Source: WJMD01 sp964596015
GTDB taxonomy: Bacteria > Joyebacterota > Joyebacteria > Joyebacterales > Joyebacteraceae
NCBI GenBank assembly: GCA_964596015.1
Contig: CAZQSB010000006.1
Location: 33,979-97,978, forward strand
DNA length: 64,000 bases
Direction of reading: 5' to 3'
Position 1 is the stretch's first letter. Every line of letters starts with the position of its first letter. Of the stretch, positions 1 through 9,275 are shown one piece after another. Made by a program: the position numbers and the translations under genes. The notes below the pieces were generated by a model. The model was not told the DNA's origin. It saw only the letters and a list, made by a program, of their open reading frames with translations, and did no database searches.

Positions 1-23
1 ATCGCGTTGAAGGCTGCCCCGGC

Positions 24-1142
24 GTGCCGCACGCCCGCGGCGAGCTCGCATCCGATCTCTCCGAGCGCGTCGTGCTCGATTTCGTCCGCTACGCATCCTG
101 TTGGGAGGATGCCGACGTTCTCTGTGAAGCCCTCCGACCCACACCCGGCAGGCGTATCGTCTCGGTCGCTTCGGGTGGCGACAACTCGTTCGCGCTGGCT
201 GCCGAGGGGGCGGACGTCGTCGCCGCGGATCTGAGCGCCGCGCAGATCGCCTGCGTCGAACTCAAGCGGGCGGCCTTCCGACGGCTCGAGTACGGGCAGG
301 TCCTCGCCTTTCTCGGCGTCGAGCCGTCCGACGACCGGCGATCGGTATACGAGCGGCTCGAACCGGAGCTCAGTGAGTGGGCGGAGGCCTTCTGGCGTGC
401 TCACCGCGATGACGTCGAGCGCGGCATAATCCACTGTGGGAAGTTCGAGGGCTACTTCCGGCTCTTCAGGAGACATGTGCTGCCACTCGTTCACGGGCGG
501 CGGACGGTCGAGGCGCTCCTCGCCGAGCGGACACGACCGGAGCGCGAGGCCTTCTACGAGAGGCGCTGGAACAGCGTGCGGTGGCGGTTGATGTTCCGTG
601 TCTTCTTCAGCCGGTTCGTCATGGGTCGCCTCGGGCGGGACCCGGAGTTCTTCCGCTACGTCGAGGGGTCCGTGTCCGAGCGCATCCTCGAACGCACCCG
701 CTACGCGTTCACCGTGCTGCCGACGCACGCGAATCCGTATCTGGAGTATGTTCTGACCGGTCGTTTCAGGAGGGCGCTTCCACGCTACCTGCGTCCCGAG
801 CGCTTCGACGCTGTGCGCGACGGGCTCGACCGGCTGACGCTCTTCGTGGGGCCCGTCGAGGAGGCCGCGGTTGCGCATCGCGGTCCGGGATTCGACGGAT
901 TCAACCTGTCGGACATCTTCGAGTACCTCGATCCGGCGACGGTCAGACACATCTATGCAACGCTCCTCGACGCGGCCCGTCCGGGCGCGCGGCTCGCATA
1001 CTGGAACATGCTCGCACCGCGCTCGTGTCCCCCGGAGCACTCGGAGCGCGTCTCGCAACTCGAGGAGGAGGCACGCCGGCTGTTCGAGAAGGATCTCGCG
1101 TTCTTCTACAGCGCGTTCGTGCTCGAGCAGGTGAGAGGATGA
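24..1142 (+). CDS. DUF3419 / BtaA-like aminocarboxypropyltransferase
   Basis: The protein has the DUF3419 signature: RYASCWEDADVL near residue 25, a Rossmann-like SVASGGDNSFALAAEGADVV followed by DLSAAQIACVELK (SAM-binding region), and NLSDIFEYLD near residue 293. The family includes BtaA, which transfers a 3-amino-3-carboxypropyl group from S-adenosylmethionine to diacylglycerol in betaine lipid synthesis. The exact substrate here is inference. The GTG at 24 has a GAAGG about 10 bases upstream, but the frame is open to the left window edge, so the true start may lie outside. A CTP-type lipid kinase gene follows 39 bases downstream on the same strand. No BtaB-type N-methyltransferase is in the window, so a complete DGTS pathway is not shown. 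Confidence 0.75.
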   Translation: MPHARGELASDLSERVVLDFVRYASCWEDADVLCEALRPTPGRRIVSVASGGDNSFALAAEGADVVAADLSAAQIACVELKRAAFRRLEYGQVLAFLGVEPSDDRRSVYERLEPELSEWAEAFWRAHRDDVERGIIHCGKFEGYFRLFRRHVLPLVHGRRTVEALLAERTRPEREAFYERRWNSVRWRLMFRVFFSRFVMGRLGRDPEFFRYVEGSVSERILERTRYAFTVLPTHANPYLEYVLTGRFRRALPRYLRPERFDAVRDGLDRLTLFVGPVEEAAVAHRGPGFDGFNLSDIFEYLDPATVRHIYATLLDAARPGARLAYWNMLAPRSCPPEHSERVSQLEEEARRLFEKDLAFFYSAFVLEQVRG

Positions 1143-1181
1143 TGTTGATGGGATTGCTTCCTGGAGCAGGAAGGAGCGACC

Positions 1182-2528
1182 ATGGCCTGGCAGAGTGAGG
1201 TCCTGCGCGGGGCGCTCCTCGCCGGTGTCATCGTTCTCATCCTCGGCGGGGCCGAGCTCTGGCGCCGGCTCGCGGACCCGAAGCCGGAGCTCACGCGCAA
1301 GCTCATTCACTCAGCTACCGGACTTGTGAGTCTGAGCTTCGTCTTCATGCTTGAGTCCGCGTGGACGGTCCTCGTCCTCACGGGCTCGTTCGCGCTCATC
1401 GTGTGGGCGGGGAAGCGGCTCAACCTTCTGAAGAGCCTGCACGGTGTCGCCCGCTCGAGCGAGGGCGATCGCCTCTATCCGCTCGCCGTGCTCATTCTGT
1501 TCATGGCCACGCGCGGGCGGCCGTGGCTCTACGTGGCGTCGATCCTCGTGCTCGGACTCTCGGATGCGCTCGCTGCCCTCGTCGGTTCGACGTACGGCAG
1601 AAGGCACTACGAGTTCGGAGACTCAAGGCGAAGCCTCGAGGGATCGCTCGTCTTTCTCGTTGTGGCGTTCCTGGCGATCCATCTGCCGCTCCTTCTCATG
1701 ACCGATCTACCGCGCGAGAGCACCGTGCTCGTGGCCATCCTCGCGGCCGCGATGGCGACGGCGGTCGAGGCGGTCTCGATCAGGGGCACCGACAACCTGT
1801 TCGTGCCGCTCCTCGTGTACATCGTGCTGGACAGGCTCGCGGAGCGGCCGCCGGCCGAACTCGCCGCGATGAACGTCGCTACACTCATCATCGGCCTCGG
1901 ACTCGCGTTCGCGATGTCCCGCTCGCGCGGCTTCAACGCCGGTGGGATTGTCGTTCTCATCCTCTTCGCAGTGGCCGTCTGGGCGTTCGGAGCCGTCTCG
2001 TGGGCCCTCCCGTTCTTGCTCGGGCTCGCCGCCTATCTTCCGCTCTGGTTCATCCCGCCGCGGATCGGCTCCGTGCCGGCGACCGTGGTGCTGGAGGCCC
2101 TGCTTCCATCGTTTGCGGTGCTCGCCGCGTCCGCGGGCTTCCGCAATGCCGGCTTCTTCCATGGGCCGTACGTGGCGTCGATCGCTCTCCTGGCGTCGCT
2201 CTGTCTGGTCGGGAGGTTCCAGCGGAAGTGGGGGAGATCGGCGTGGTCGAAACCCGGCGTCGGGCTCGCGGCCGCGGCGCCCGCCTGGCTCCTGGCGGCC
2301 GTGGTTCCCGGGCTCTTCGAGGGAGAACTCATGTGGGCACCGCTCGCGGCCGTCGGGGCAGTAACGGTCGTCGGGTCGCTCGCGGCGTCATCGTCCGTCG
2401 ACCGCGAGGAGATCCCCGACCACGTGGTTGTGTGGCCGCGGGAGCTCCTCGTGATTCAGTTCGCCGCAGCGGTGGCCATGATCGCGCTGCAGCTTTTCGA
2501 CGTTATTCCTCTGTGGCGTCCGGCGTAG
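1182..2528 (+). CDS. Polytopic CTP-dependent lipid kinase (SEC59/VTE5/DGK1-like)
   Basis: This is a 448-residue polytopic membrane protein. The first about 230 residues carry the hallmarks of dolichol/phytol/diacylglycerol kinases that use CTP: ELTRKLIHSATG near residue 37, LSDALAALVGSTYGRR near residue 126, the SLEGS motif, and VEAVSIRGTDNLFVPL near residue 196. The remaining about 215 residues are further hydrophobic segments, weakly reminiscent of the DUF92 fusions seen on some phytol kinases. It probably phosphorylates a polyprenol or diacylglycerol in the inner membrane. The start ATG follows an AAGGAG-type site. Its last 26 bases overlap the end of the convergent gene on the other strand. 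Substrate unknown. Confidence 0.7.
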   Translation: MAWQSEVLRGALLAGVIVLILGGAELWRRLADPKPELTRKLIHSATGLVSLSFVFMLESAWTVLVLTGSFALIVWAGKRLNLLKSLHGVARSSEGDRLYPLAVLILFMATRGRPWLYVASILVLGLSDALAALVGSTYGRRHYEFGDSRRSLEGSLVFLVVAFLAIHLPLLLMTDLPRESTVLVAILAAAMATAVEAVSIRGTDNLFVPLLVYIVLDRLAERPPAELAAMNVATLIIGLGLAFAMSRSRGFNAGGIVVLILFAVAVWAFGAVSWALPFLLGLAAYLPLWFIPPRIGSVPATVVLEALLPSFAVLAASAGFRNAGFFHGPYVASIALLASLCLVGRFQRKWGRSAWSKPGVGLAAAAPAWLLAAVVPGLFEGELMWAPLAAVGAVTVVGSLAASSSVDREEIPDHVVVWPRELLVIQFAAAVAMIALQLFDVIPLWRPA

Positions 2529-5361
2529 GGCCGTCGGACGCTCCCCCGCCCTCCTGCGGCGCGCCTGGTGCGGGCGCCTCGCGGTCCCCCGGCGTTCCGT
2601 CGCCGGTCGGAGGCGCTCCGGCCCCCGGCTTGGCTCCGACGATCTCCACCGTTCCGAGCGACCCATCCATCCGGACCCGCTGACCCGTCTCGACCGTGCC
2701 GAGAAGCCCCGGAATCCCGACGATCGTCGGGATCCCCATCTCGCGCGCCACGATCGCCGAATGCGACAGAATGCTCCCGCGCTCGATCAGGACGCCGGAG
2801 GCCGACGGATAGAGCGGGACCCAACCGGGATCGGTGCGCCCCGCGACGAGGATCTCGCCCGAGAGGCACATATCGTCCGACGGGCTTCGGATGACCTTGA
2901 CCGGCCCCTCGACCTCGCCGGGGCAGCATCCGGTTCCGCGGAGCCCCCCTTCGGAAGCCGTTTCGCCCTCCCGCCGCGCGTCGCGGAAGCGGTTCCTGTG
3001 GTAGACCATGCCGAACGTTTCGAAGTGGTCGTCGGGTTCGCGCTCCGACTCCTCGTGGTAGCGGTCGAACTCGCGCCGGCGGAGCGCCGCCAGCGCGCGC
3101 AGGTCGGCCGTCACGGCCGTGCCCTTGATGAAGTCGGCGAGTTCTCCGGTCGTGAGATAGAAGACGTCGTCGTGCTCGTCGAGGATGCCCTCCTCGGCGA
3201 GCCTCCGACCGGTCTGCCGGAAGATGTCGCGCAGGAGATCGTAGATCCGGGAACGCGCGAAGCGCATGTTCTCCCGGTTCTTCACGCCGAGGCGCGCGTT
3301 CCGAAGGACCCATCGGAAGACCGGGAGGCGGACCGCGGAGCCGCGGCCCGCGCGGATCGCCCCGAACGCGCGCGACTCGGCTCGCCTCCGAGTTTCGCGC
3401 TCCCGCGCCTCCATAGCTTCGATACTGACGGCCCCGGGGTCGTCAAGCGCCACGTAGTTCCGGATCATCTGATAGACGAAGGCCGGCCGGTCGCGCAGCG
3501 AGTACTCCTCGAGCTTGAGCTCGTTCATGCAGCGGAAGCCGTAGAGCTCGAGATAGCGGCCAAGCTCGGTGGCGAACGCTTCGAACCGCTCATCGTTCGG
3601 TATCGTCTCGGCGAGCTCCTCCGGCGGCCGCTCGAGCACGAGCTTCAGAAGCTCCGGATCGCCCCGCACCATGGCAGCGAGCTGGAGAAGCATCTTCGTC
3701 GGCTTTGTGCTCTCGATGTCGCCCTCGCCGCAGAGGAGGTCGTTCTGGAGGGACTCCTTTTCGTCGCCGCACCACGCGGCGCAGAGCTGCCTCAGGACGC
3801 CGTAGCAAACCATGACGTAGAAGTCGTTGATGATCGGCGCCTTCCAGTTCCACAGAAGGGTGTCGGCGGCCTCGCGGTAGAGATCGAAGAGCTTTCGCGG
3901 CGTGAGACGTTCGAGGTCGACCGCCCTCCAGCGCGCCATGTGCGCATCGAACTCGCTCTGGAACCGCCCCACCAGTCCCCGGATGCGGGCGAACCGGCCG
4001 GCCGAGAGCGCGAGCAGTCGCACGAGTCTCGGCAGCTCGACGAAATGGCGACGCCAGAACCCCGGCGTCTCGTCTCCGAAGTCGATGGGCTCCTTGAGGC
4101 CCATCATCGATTCCATGAACGACTTGTTGTAGCGGAATCCCGGGAAGAGCGCTAGCAGCCGGTACCAGTTCAGGATGTTGTAGTACACGCGGCCGCGGAT
4201 CAGTCCCAGCATGTTCTCGAGGATCTCCCGGTTCTCCCGGACGACCCGCGGCGGGATGCCCATGACCTCTACGAAGCAGTGGTAGACGATCGTGTAGGCC
4301 TCACGAATGACGCTGAACGTGAGCGGCGTCGTGACGCCCGAGTAGCTCTCGATGATGTTCGAGTTGTCCCAGATGATGCGGTCCCCGGCCGCGGGCCCGT
4401 ACTCGTCGACGGTCGTCACGGGCCGCGCCTGCAGAATGAGGACGCGCCCGGTTCTGTCGACCGAGAACTCGATATCCTGGGGGCGGCCGTAGAGACGCTC
4501 GATCTCGATGGCCGTTCGTGCGACCTTGCGCACGTGCTCATCGGTGAGACTTGGTTCGAGCCGACGGGCACCCTGGAGCGGTCTCCTCGTGAGACCGGAG
4601 CCCGCGTCCCGGTCGAGCACGAGCTCCTCCTCCTTCTCCGCGATCTCACTTCTGGTCGAGAGGTCCTGCTTCCAGACGATGAACGTGTCCGCGTCGAGCC
4701 CGCCGCTCACGAGGCCCTCTCCGGCGCCGAAAACGGAGTTCACGACGATCTCGTGCACGTTCCCGGTGACCGGGTTGGCCGTGAAGGCGACGCCGCTCGC
4801 CCGGGCATCGACCATCTCCTGCACGATGACGCCCACGGCGATGCAGTCGAGCGGAAGGCCGAGCTCCCTGCGGTAGGAGAGGGCTCGCTCGTTCCATGCC
4901 GACGCCCAGACGCCCTTGACCGCCTCGAGGATCCCGTGACGCGCCACGAAGAGAAAGCTGTCGTGGAGCCCGGCGAACGACTCGCCGGCCGCGTCCTCGC
5001 CGACGGCCGACGACCGCACGGCCAGCAGAGCATCGACGGGGAACGCTGTTCCGCATGCGCGCTCGATGGCGGCGGCCACCTCGTCAGGCACCGCCAGAGC
5101 GAGGATCCACGAGCGGATCTCGTCCGAGGCCGCCCGGAGCGCGTCGGGACCGTCTCCCGCCTCCGCGAGACGCGCTGCGACCCTCGCGTCGAGCGCCGAA
5201 GCTGCGAGGGCCGACTGAAGCGCGTCGGTCGTCACCGCGAGCCAATGCGGCACCGCGAGGCCCGCCCCTCCCAGACGCTCGAGATTCGCGGCCTTGCCCC
5301 CGATGGGGGCGGCCGGGGAGAGGCCGTTCGGTGTGTGGACGTACCGGGCCGCGGCTACCAT
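2503..5361 (-). CDS. PEP synthase / rifampin phosphotransferase-like enzyme
   Basis: About 952 residues. The N-terminal ATP-grasp PPDK/PEPS domain is clear (GGKAANLERLGGAGLAVP, VRSSAVGEDAAGESFAGL, ASGVAFTANPVTGN, ILQARPVTT). A long middle domain of about 430 residues contains NSNIIESYSGVTTPLTFS and YGFRCMNELKLEEYSLRD. The C-terminal mobile domain has the phosphohistidine loop LSHSAIVAREMGIPTIVG. The middle domain resembles the substrate domain of rifampin phosphotransferase and similar dikinases more than true PEP synthase, so it may phosphorylate a small molecule or lipid head group with ATP (AMP and Pi leaving). ATG 5361 is preferred over GTG 5367 because GGGGAGG sits 5 bases before it. It overlaps the UbiA gene by 7 bases and is the last gene of that operon. 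The C-terminal 40 residues are a Pro/Gly/Ala-rich tail. Confidence 0.75.
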   Translation of the reverse strand: MVAAARYVHTPNGLSPAAPIGGKAANLERLGGAGLAVPHWLAVTTDALQSALAASALDARVAARLAEAGDGPDALRAASDEIRSWILALAVPDEVAAAIERACGTAFPVDALLAVRSSAVGEDAAGESFAGLHDSFLFVARHGILEAVKGVWASAWNERALSYRRELGLPLDCIAVGVIVQEMVDARASGVAFTANPVTGNVHEIVVNSVFGAGEGLVSGGLDADTFIVWKQDLSTRSEIAEKEEELVLDRDAGSGLTRRPLQGARRLEPSLTDEHVRKVARTAIEIERLYGRPQDIEFSVDRTGRVLILQARPVTTVDEYGPAAGDRIIWDNSNIIESYSGVTTPLTFSVIREAYTIVYHCFVEVMGIPPRVVRENREILENMLGLIRGRVYYNILNWYRLLALFPGFRYNKSFMESMMGLKEPIDFGDETPGFWRRHFVELPRLVRLLALSAGRFARIRGLVGRFQSEFDAHMARWRAVDLERLTPRKLFDLYREAADTLLWNWKAPIINDFYVMVCYGVLRQLCAAWCGDEKESLQNDLLCGEGDIESTKPTKMLLQLAAMVRGDPELLKLVLERPPEELAETIPNDERFEAFATELGRYLELYGFRCMNELKLEEYSLRDRPAFVYQMIRNYVALDDPGAVSIEAMEARERETRRRAESRAFGAIRAGRGSAVRLPVFRWVLRNARLGVKNRENMRFARSRIYDLLRDIFRQTGRRLAEEGILDEHDDVFYLTTGELADFIKGTAVTADLRALAALRRREFDRYHEESEREPDDHFETFGMVYHRNRFRDARREGETASEGGLRGTGCCPGEVEGPVKVIRSPSDDMCLSGEILVAGRTDPGWVPLYPSASGVLIERGSILSHSAIVAREMGIPTIVGIPGLLGTVETGQRVRMDGSLGTVEIVGAKPGAGAPPTGDGTPGDREAPAPGAPQEGGGASDGPTPDATEE

Positions 5362-6320
5362 GTCCACCTCCCCTCGAGGCCGGTGCTGAGCACGACGGCG
5401 ACCGCGAGGACAACGTTCGCAGCCATGAGATGCAGGGCGGCGAACGACTCGAGCCGCTCCGCGGCGGCGGTCGTTGTCCGGGTGCGGAACACGGCGACCG
5501 CTCCAACCGTCAAGATCCAGAGTGCGATCAGCGCGCCTGCATACCAGAACGGGAGCCCCAGCATGCGTCCGAGGATGATCAGCAGCGCGACGTCGAGCGC
5601 CCGGATCCAGAACACCATGTACGCCGCCCGATAGGTCCCGAGGATGCTCGAGTAGGTCTCGACGCCATCGATTTCGTTCTCCGGAGCGCGGATCTTCCTC
5701 GAGATCTCAAGCCCCATGCCGAGGAAGAATGATGCACCGACGAAGAGCCAGTACGCGGGCGGCGCCTTCCAAAACGCGACCCCTGTGGCGAAGCTGAATG
5801 CGACGAGCGTCAGGAGCGGCATGACGAGCATGTGCGTGACGGCGTAGGCCACGAGTCGCCGACTGAGCCACTCGTGGACGAAGAACTCCTTGAGCATGAG
5901 GAGCGAGTAGACGAACGCCGCACCGAGCGCGAGGAGAGCTGCCGGGCCGCTCACCGCCGCGAGGATGAACTCGATCGCTATCGCGGCGCCGCCGAGGATC
6001 CGGAGCTCCCTCAAGGTGATGAGGCCCCGCTGGAGCACGCGCTCCGTGTGGAAGCGGCCGTCCGTCGCGAAGTCCTTGTGTTCGTCGAAGACCCGGAGAT
6101 GGAAGAAGAAGAGAAACAGCGTCACGACCCCCGCGAGAAGCCGCGGACTGACGACGATCGGCGCCTCCGGCTCGACGAGCGCGCGGGCCAGCGCGTGGGA
6201 CGCGGCGTAGTAGGAGACGACCATGATGCCGTGACCTGCGACCGGGAAGCGCTCCTTGAGGTAGGCCCCGAGCCGCAGTCTGAACGGTGACACCGGTGTC
6301 AGTTCCCGAGCCGTCGTCAT
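5355..6320 (-). CDS. UbiA-family prenyltransferase
   Basis: A 321-residue integral membrane protein of about 8-9 segments. The two Asp-rich loops expected of UbiA enzymes are present in altered form: RVFDEHKDFATDGRFH after the second helix, and ISRKIRAPENEIDGVETYSS after the sixth. UbiA enzymes transfer an isoprenyl chain to an aromatic, lipid or sugar acceptor inside the membrane. ATG 6320 is chosen because GGGAGG lies about 8 bases upstream. A second in-frame ATG at 6398 forms an ATGA overlap with the upstream ligase gene but would add 26 residues without family character. The gene lies between an AMP-forming ligase and a PEPS-like enzyme, which suggests one pathway. The acceptor is unknown. 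Confidence 0.75.
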   Translation of the reverse strand: MTTARELTPVSPFRLRLGAYLKERFPVAGHGIMVVSYYAASHALARALVEPEAPIVVSPRLLAGVVTLFLFFFHLRVFDEHKDFATDGRFHTERVLQRGLITLRELRILGGAAIAIEFILAAVSGPAALLALGAAFVYSLLMLKEFFVHEWLSRRLVAYAVTHMLVMPLLTLVAFSFATGVAFWKAPPAYWLFVGASFFLGMGLEISRKIRAPENEIDGVETYSSILGTYRAAYMVFWIRALDVALLIILGRMLGLPFWYAGALIALWILTVGAVAVFRTRTTTAAAERLESFAALHLMAANVVLAVAVVLSTGLEGRWTW

Positions 6321-6394
6321 GCTGCTCGCCTCCCGTCCAGGTGCCCCTTCGGGCACGCCGCGGCGTTCGTGCGTGCCATCGCCGGTACGGCCGG

Positions 6395-8125
6395 TCATCC
6401 CTTCGCTGATTCGCCGACCATCCGCCGCGCCGTCTTCCGGAGCGCGTCGTAGTCGATCTTCGCACGGTGCCGCGGATCGAGCGGCAGAGGCGACGCGGTT
6501 CGCAGGATCTCGTCGACCTGGAATCCCGCGTCGTCGAGCCGGCACCGCACTGTGTGAACGATCTCGTCACCGGCATCCGTCTCCAGTACGAGCACGACGC
6601 GCTCACCGAGATCCGGGTCCGGCAGTCCGACCGCGCCCGCGCGCCGGACGGCGGGGCCCGCGTCCCGGGCGGCGGCCTCGAGCAGCTGCGGGTGGACGTC
6701 GGCTCCGGCCCGCCGGATCGTCGAATGGACGCGGCCGACGAGCCACACCCTCCCGGAGCCGTCGAGGTAGCCCGTGTCACCCATGCGGTGCCACACCTCG
6801 CCGGCGTGGTCAACGATCTTCGTGGAACGCTCGGCGTCCGGATTTCTGAAGTAGCCTCTGCACACATGGGGACCGGCGACAATGATCTCACCGACGGCGC
6901 CGGGGGCGACCTCGAGGTCGCTCACGTCCCGGCCACCAAGCTCGACGGGCCCGGGCTCGATACGGATGACCCTGATGCGGACACCCGCCGTGGCCATCCC
7001 GACACATATGCCGGGGCTTCCGGGCCGGACGTCGCTCTCCGCTCGAAGACGCTCGCGCGCCTCGACGTGCGCGACCGGTTCCGCCTCCGTGGAACCGTAC
7101 GCGATGACGATCTCCGTGTCCGGGAAGGCCTCGACCCACCCGGGAATCTGCGCGTTGAAGACGGGGGCTCCGCCGCAGACGATCCTGCGGAGCGTCGGTC
7201 GCTCGTCCGGGTGTTGCCGCATGCGCGCGGCGATCTCGTCGAGCGCCGGCGGCGGAAGCGCGCACGTCGTCACGCCGTGCGACCGGAGGACCTGGAGCGT
7301 GCGCTCCACGTCGAACCGGGAGCGTCCCCGGAAGAGGATCCTGGGCACGACGGACGTGACGCCGGCGGCGAGATTATTGAGCACCGTGACCGGGAACATC
7401 GTCGCGTCGACATCGTCGTCGCGCTGAGGAAACGCGGCGGAGAGTGCCTCGTGCTGGCCCTTCAGAATCGCGTGCGTTCGATTCGCACCTTTTGGCACGC
7501 CGCTCGAACCGCTCGTGAAGCTGATGAGCGCGGGGTCCTCCGACGAAATCGGCGTCCGCTCAAGCGAATCACCGGAGGACCCTGTGATCCGGATCGAGCG
7601 CGGCGCGGGCAGCATCCAGAACCGACGACCTGTCGTGAACGCGAGCGGGACGCGGCGGAGCGTCGGGATGCGAAGGCGCAGGAGCTGGGCGGCGAAGCTC
7701 CCGACGTACGCCTTAGGGTCGACGTGCGCGATCGCCCGATCGAGATGGGACGGTCCGATCCACGGGCTCACGAAGACGGCGACGGCTCCCAGTGAGAGGA
7801 CGGCGAGCATCGTCTCGTAGAGCGCGATCGAGACGGGGACCATGACGACGACGCGGTCGCCGCTCTGGACTCCGTGCTCCGCGAGCCTTTTCGCCACAGC
7901 CGCGGCGCGGTGAGAGAGCGTTTCGAACGAGATCGACTCGATGTCGCGGCCGCGGTCGACGATGATCGCCTCGCGACTCGGGACTCGTCCCTCGGCGCTG
8001 AGAAAGGTCGTGAGCGTGTTGGAGTCCGAGGTGGCTTCGGGACGAACGGGTGCACCCACCAACGGGTCCGCTGCCGTCTCGTCGGCGCGAACTGCCCTTT
8101 CAGCCTTCGTACCCGAGGAGAACAT
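6395..8125 (-). CDS. AMP-forming acyl-/aryl-acid ligase (OleC-like)
   Basis: A 576-residue ANL-superfamily adenylating enzyme. The P-loop-like motif is ISFTSGSSGVPKGANRTH, the A5 region IVIAYGSTEAEP, the A7 region MGDTGYLDGSGRVW, and the hinge LVGRVHSTIRRAGADVHP. The C-terminal small domain is shorter than usual, with DPRHRAKIDYDAL near the end, which includes a likely catalytic Lys. The stretch NNLAAGVTSVVP resembles OleC-type fatty acid ligases (beta-lactone synthetases). The start ATG has AGGAG 10 bases upstream and overlaps the preceding GNAT-like gene by 26 bases. It probably activates a fatty or aromatic acid for the same pathway as the adjacent UbiA and GNAT-like genes. Substrate is inference. 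Confidence 0.8.
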   Translation of the reverse strand: MFSSGTKAERAVRADETAADPLVGAPVRPEATSDSNTLTTFLSAEGRVPSREAIIVDRGRDIESISFETLSHRAAAVAKRLAEHGVQSGDRVVVMVPVSIALYETMLAVLSLGAVAVFVSPWIGPSHLDRAIAHVDPKAYVGSFAAQLLRLRIPTLRRVPLAFTTGRRFWMLPAPRSIRITGSSGDSLERTPISSEDPALISFTSGSSGVPKGANRTHAILKGQHEALSAAFPQRDDDVDATMFPVTVLNNLAAGVTSVVPRILFRGRSRFDVERTLQVLRSHGVTTCALPPPALDEIAARMRQHPDERPTLRRIVCGGAPVFNAQIPGWVEAFPDTEIVIAYGSTEAEPVAHVEARERLRAESDVRPGSPGICVGMATAGVRIRVIRIEPGPVELGGRDVSDLEVAPGAVGEIIVAGPHVCRGYFRNPDAERSTKIVDHAGEVWHRMGDTGYLDGSGRVWLVGRVHSTIRRAGADVHPQLLEAAARDAGPAVRRAGAVGLPDPDLGERVVLVLETDAGDEIVHTVRCRLDDAGFQVDEILRTASPLPLDPRHRAKIDYDALRKTARRMVGESAKG

Positions 8126-9197
8126 ACGTGCGCATCTCCTGACCGAGTGCGTGAACGAGAGCGCCGGAACGATTCTCCCTGCGGATGAGGCAGAGGTTGG
8201 CCGCGGTGTATCCCTTCGCGGTCGACTCCGCGCAGACGCGGTGCGTGAGTGCGGCGTCGAGCCCGGTGCGGCGATGCGATGGAACGAGGCCGAGGGTCTT
8301 GAAGTTGACCGTCGTCGTCCCGCCCTCTTCGAGAGAGGAACTCTGCGTCGGAGTGTCCCGGCGAAGACCGTGCATGGCGGCTACCTGTGTGAGGAGGTCC
8401 GGATACGCGAAGAGAAACCCGACGGGCTCTCCTCCAGACGCGTGGGCGAACCACACGAGTTCGGGGTCGAGGAGCGCTCTCACGCCGGCGTAGAGCGAGA
8501 GGAACTCCTCCAGCGATATCGGTGAGTAGAAGGCGTTTCCCGCGAAGATCTCACAGGAGATGCGGTGGACGATCTCCATGTCCTCGTCGTAGCGGTCGAG
8601 ACGAAAGGGACGGAGCGAGTAGCCGCGCGAGAGCGCCCGCTCGACCTTCGGCGCGAGGGCGGCCTCGAGGGTCGGAATGTCCTCGAGCCGCTTCGAGTAG
8701 TACCTCTCGATGGTACTGAACCCCGCGTCGCGCCACTGCTGCTCGTAGTACGGAGGGTTGTAGGGTTCCATGAGGAAGGGGGGGGCGTCGTGCGGTCCGA
8801 GGTTGAGACGATAGCGATGCCACGTGTCGCCGTCCATCGGCCCGACGATCGTCCCGGCGCCGTTCTCGCGAAGCCAGCGGACGCCCTCATCGAGCACGCG
8901 TCTCGCTGCGTCGGGCACGTCGAGCGCCTCATAGAAGCCCAGCACCCCGATGGGGAGACCTTCGTCGTCGCGGAGAACGGGCGAGAGGCGGGCGACGAGG
9001 CGGGCCACCGGCTTATCACCGTCCGAGACGAGCAGGACCCGCTGACGCTCCCAGAAGATGGGGCGGCGGAGCCCGGCAATAACGGAGGCGTCGGCGGATG
9101 GGCAGTACCGCGGGTCCCCGTCGTAGACTGCAGCGGGAAGCGCTAGGAAGGGAGCGAGGTCGTTTCCGTCGTCCGTGTCGATGGTCCTGATCTGCAC
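8100..9197 (-). CDS. GNAT-fold transferase-like protein
   Basis: About 365 residues from GTG 9197, which has GGAGA 7 bases upstream. A farther GTG at 9248 would add 17 basic residues and is less likely. The sequence follows a large GNAT-related family: an N-terminal ALPAAVYDGDPRYCP block, then VSDGDKPVARLVARLSPV, IVGPMDGDTWHRYRL near residue 110, and MEPYNPPYYEQQWRDAGF. The C-terminal half (SSSLEEGGTTTVNFKTLGLV then RRTGLDAALTHRVCAES) looks like a second acyl-CoA-binding GNAT domain. It likely transfers an acyl group to an amine. It is first in the minus-strand operon that continues with the AMP ligase, UbiA and PEPS-like genes. Confidence 0.65.
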   Translation of the reverse strand: MQIRTIDTDDGNDLAPFLALPAAVYDGDPRYCPSADASVIAGLRRPIFWERQRVLLVSDGDKPVARLVARLSPVLRDDEGLPIGVLGFYEALDVPDAARRVLDEGVRWLRENGAGTIVGPMDGDTWHRYRLNLGPHDAPPFLMEPYNPPYYEQQWRDAGFSTIERYYSKRLEDIPTLEAALAPKVERALSRGYSLRPFRLDRYDEDMEIVHRISCEIFAGNAFYSPISLEEFLSLYAGVRALLDPELVWFAHASGGEPVGFLFAYPDLLTQVAAMHGLRRDTPTQSSSLEEGGTTTVNFKTLGLVPSHRRTGLDAALTHRVCAESTAKGYTAANLCLIRRENRSGALVHALGQEMRTYVLLGYEG

Positions 9198-9275
9198 GGG
9201 ACGTCTCCGGTGTACGGCACGGGTCTCGCCGCGGCGCCTCGGCGACACCGCGACCGAGTGTGATCTGCGAGAGCG

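Noticed and set aside
49..1142. Complete betaine lipid (DGTS) pathway
   Set aside because: Only a BtaA-like domain is present and no BtaB-type methyltransferase is adjacent, so the product is unproven.
6321..6545. Longer N-terminus for the UbiA-like protein
   Set aside because: It overlaps the ligase gene by 150 bases and is Arg/Gly-rich. A strong ribosome site supports ATG 6320.
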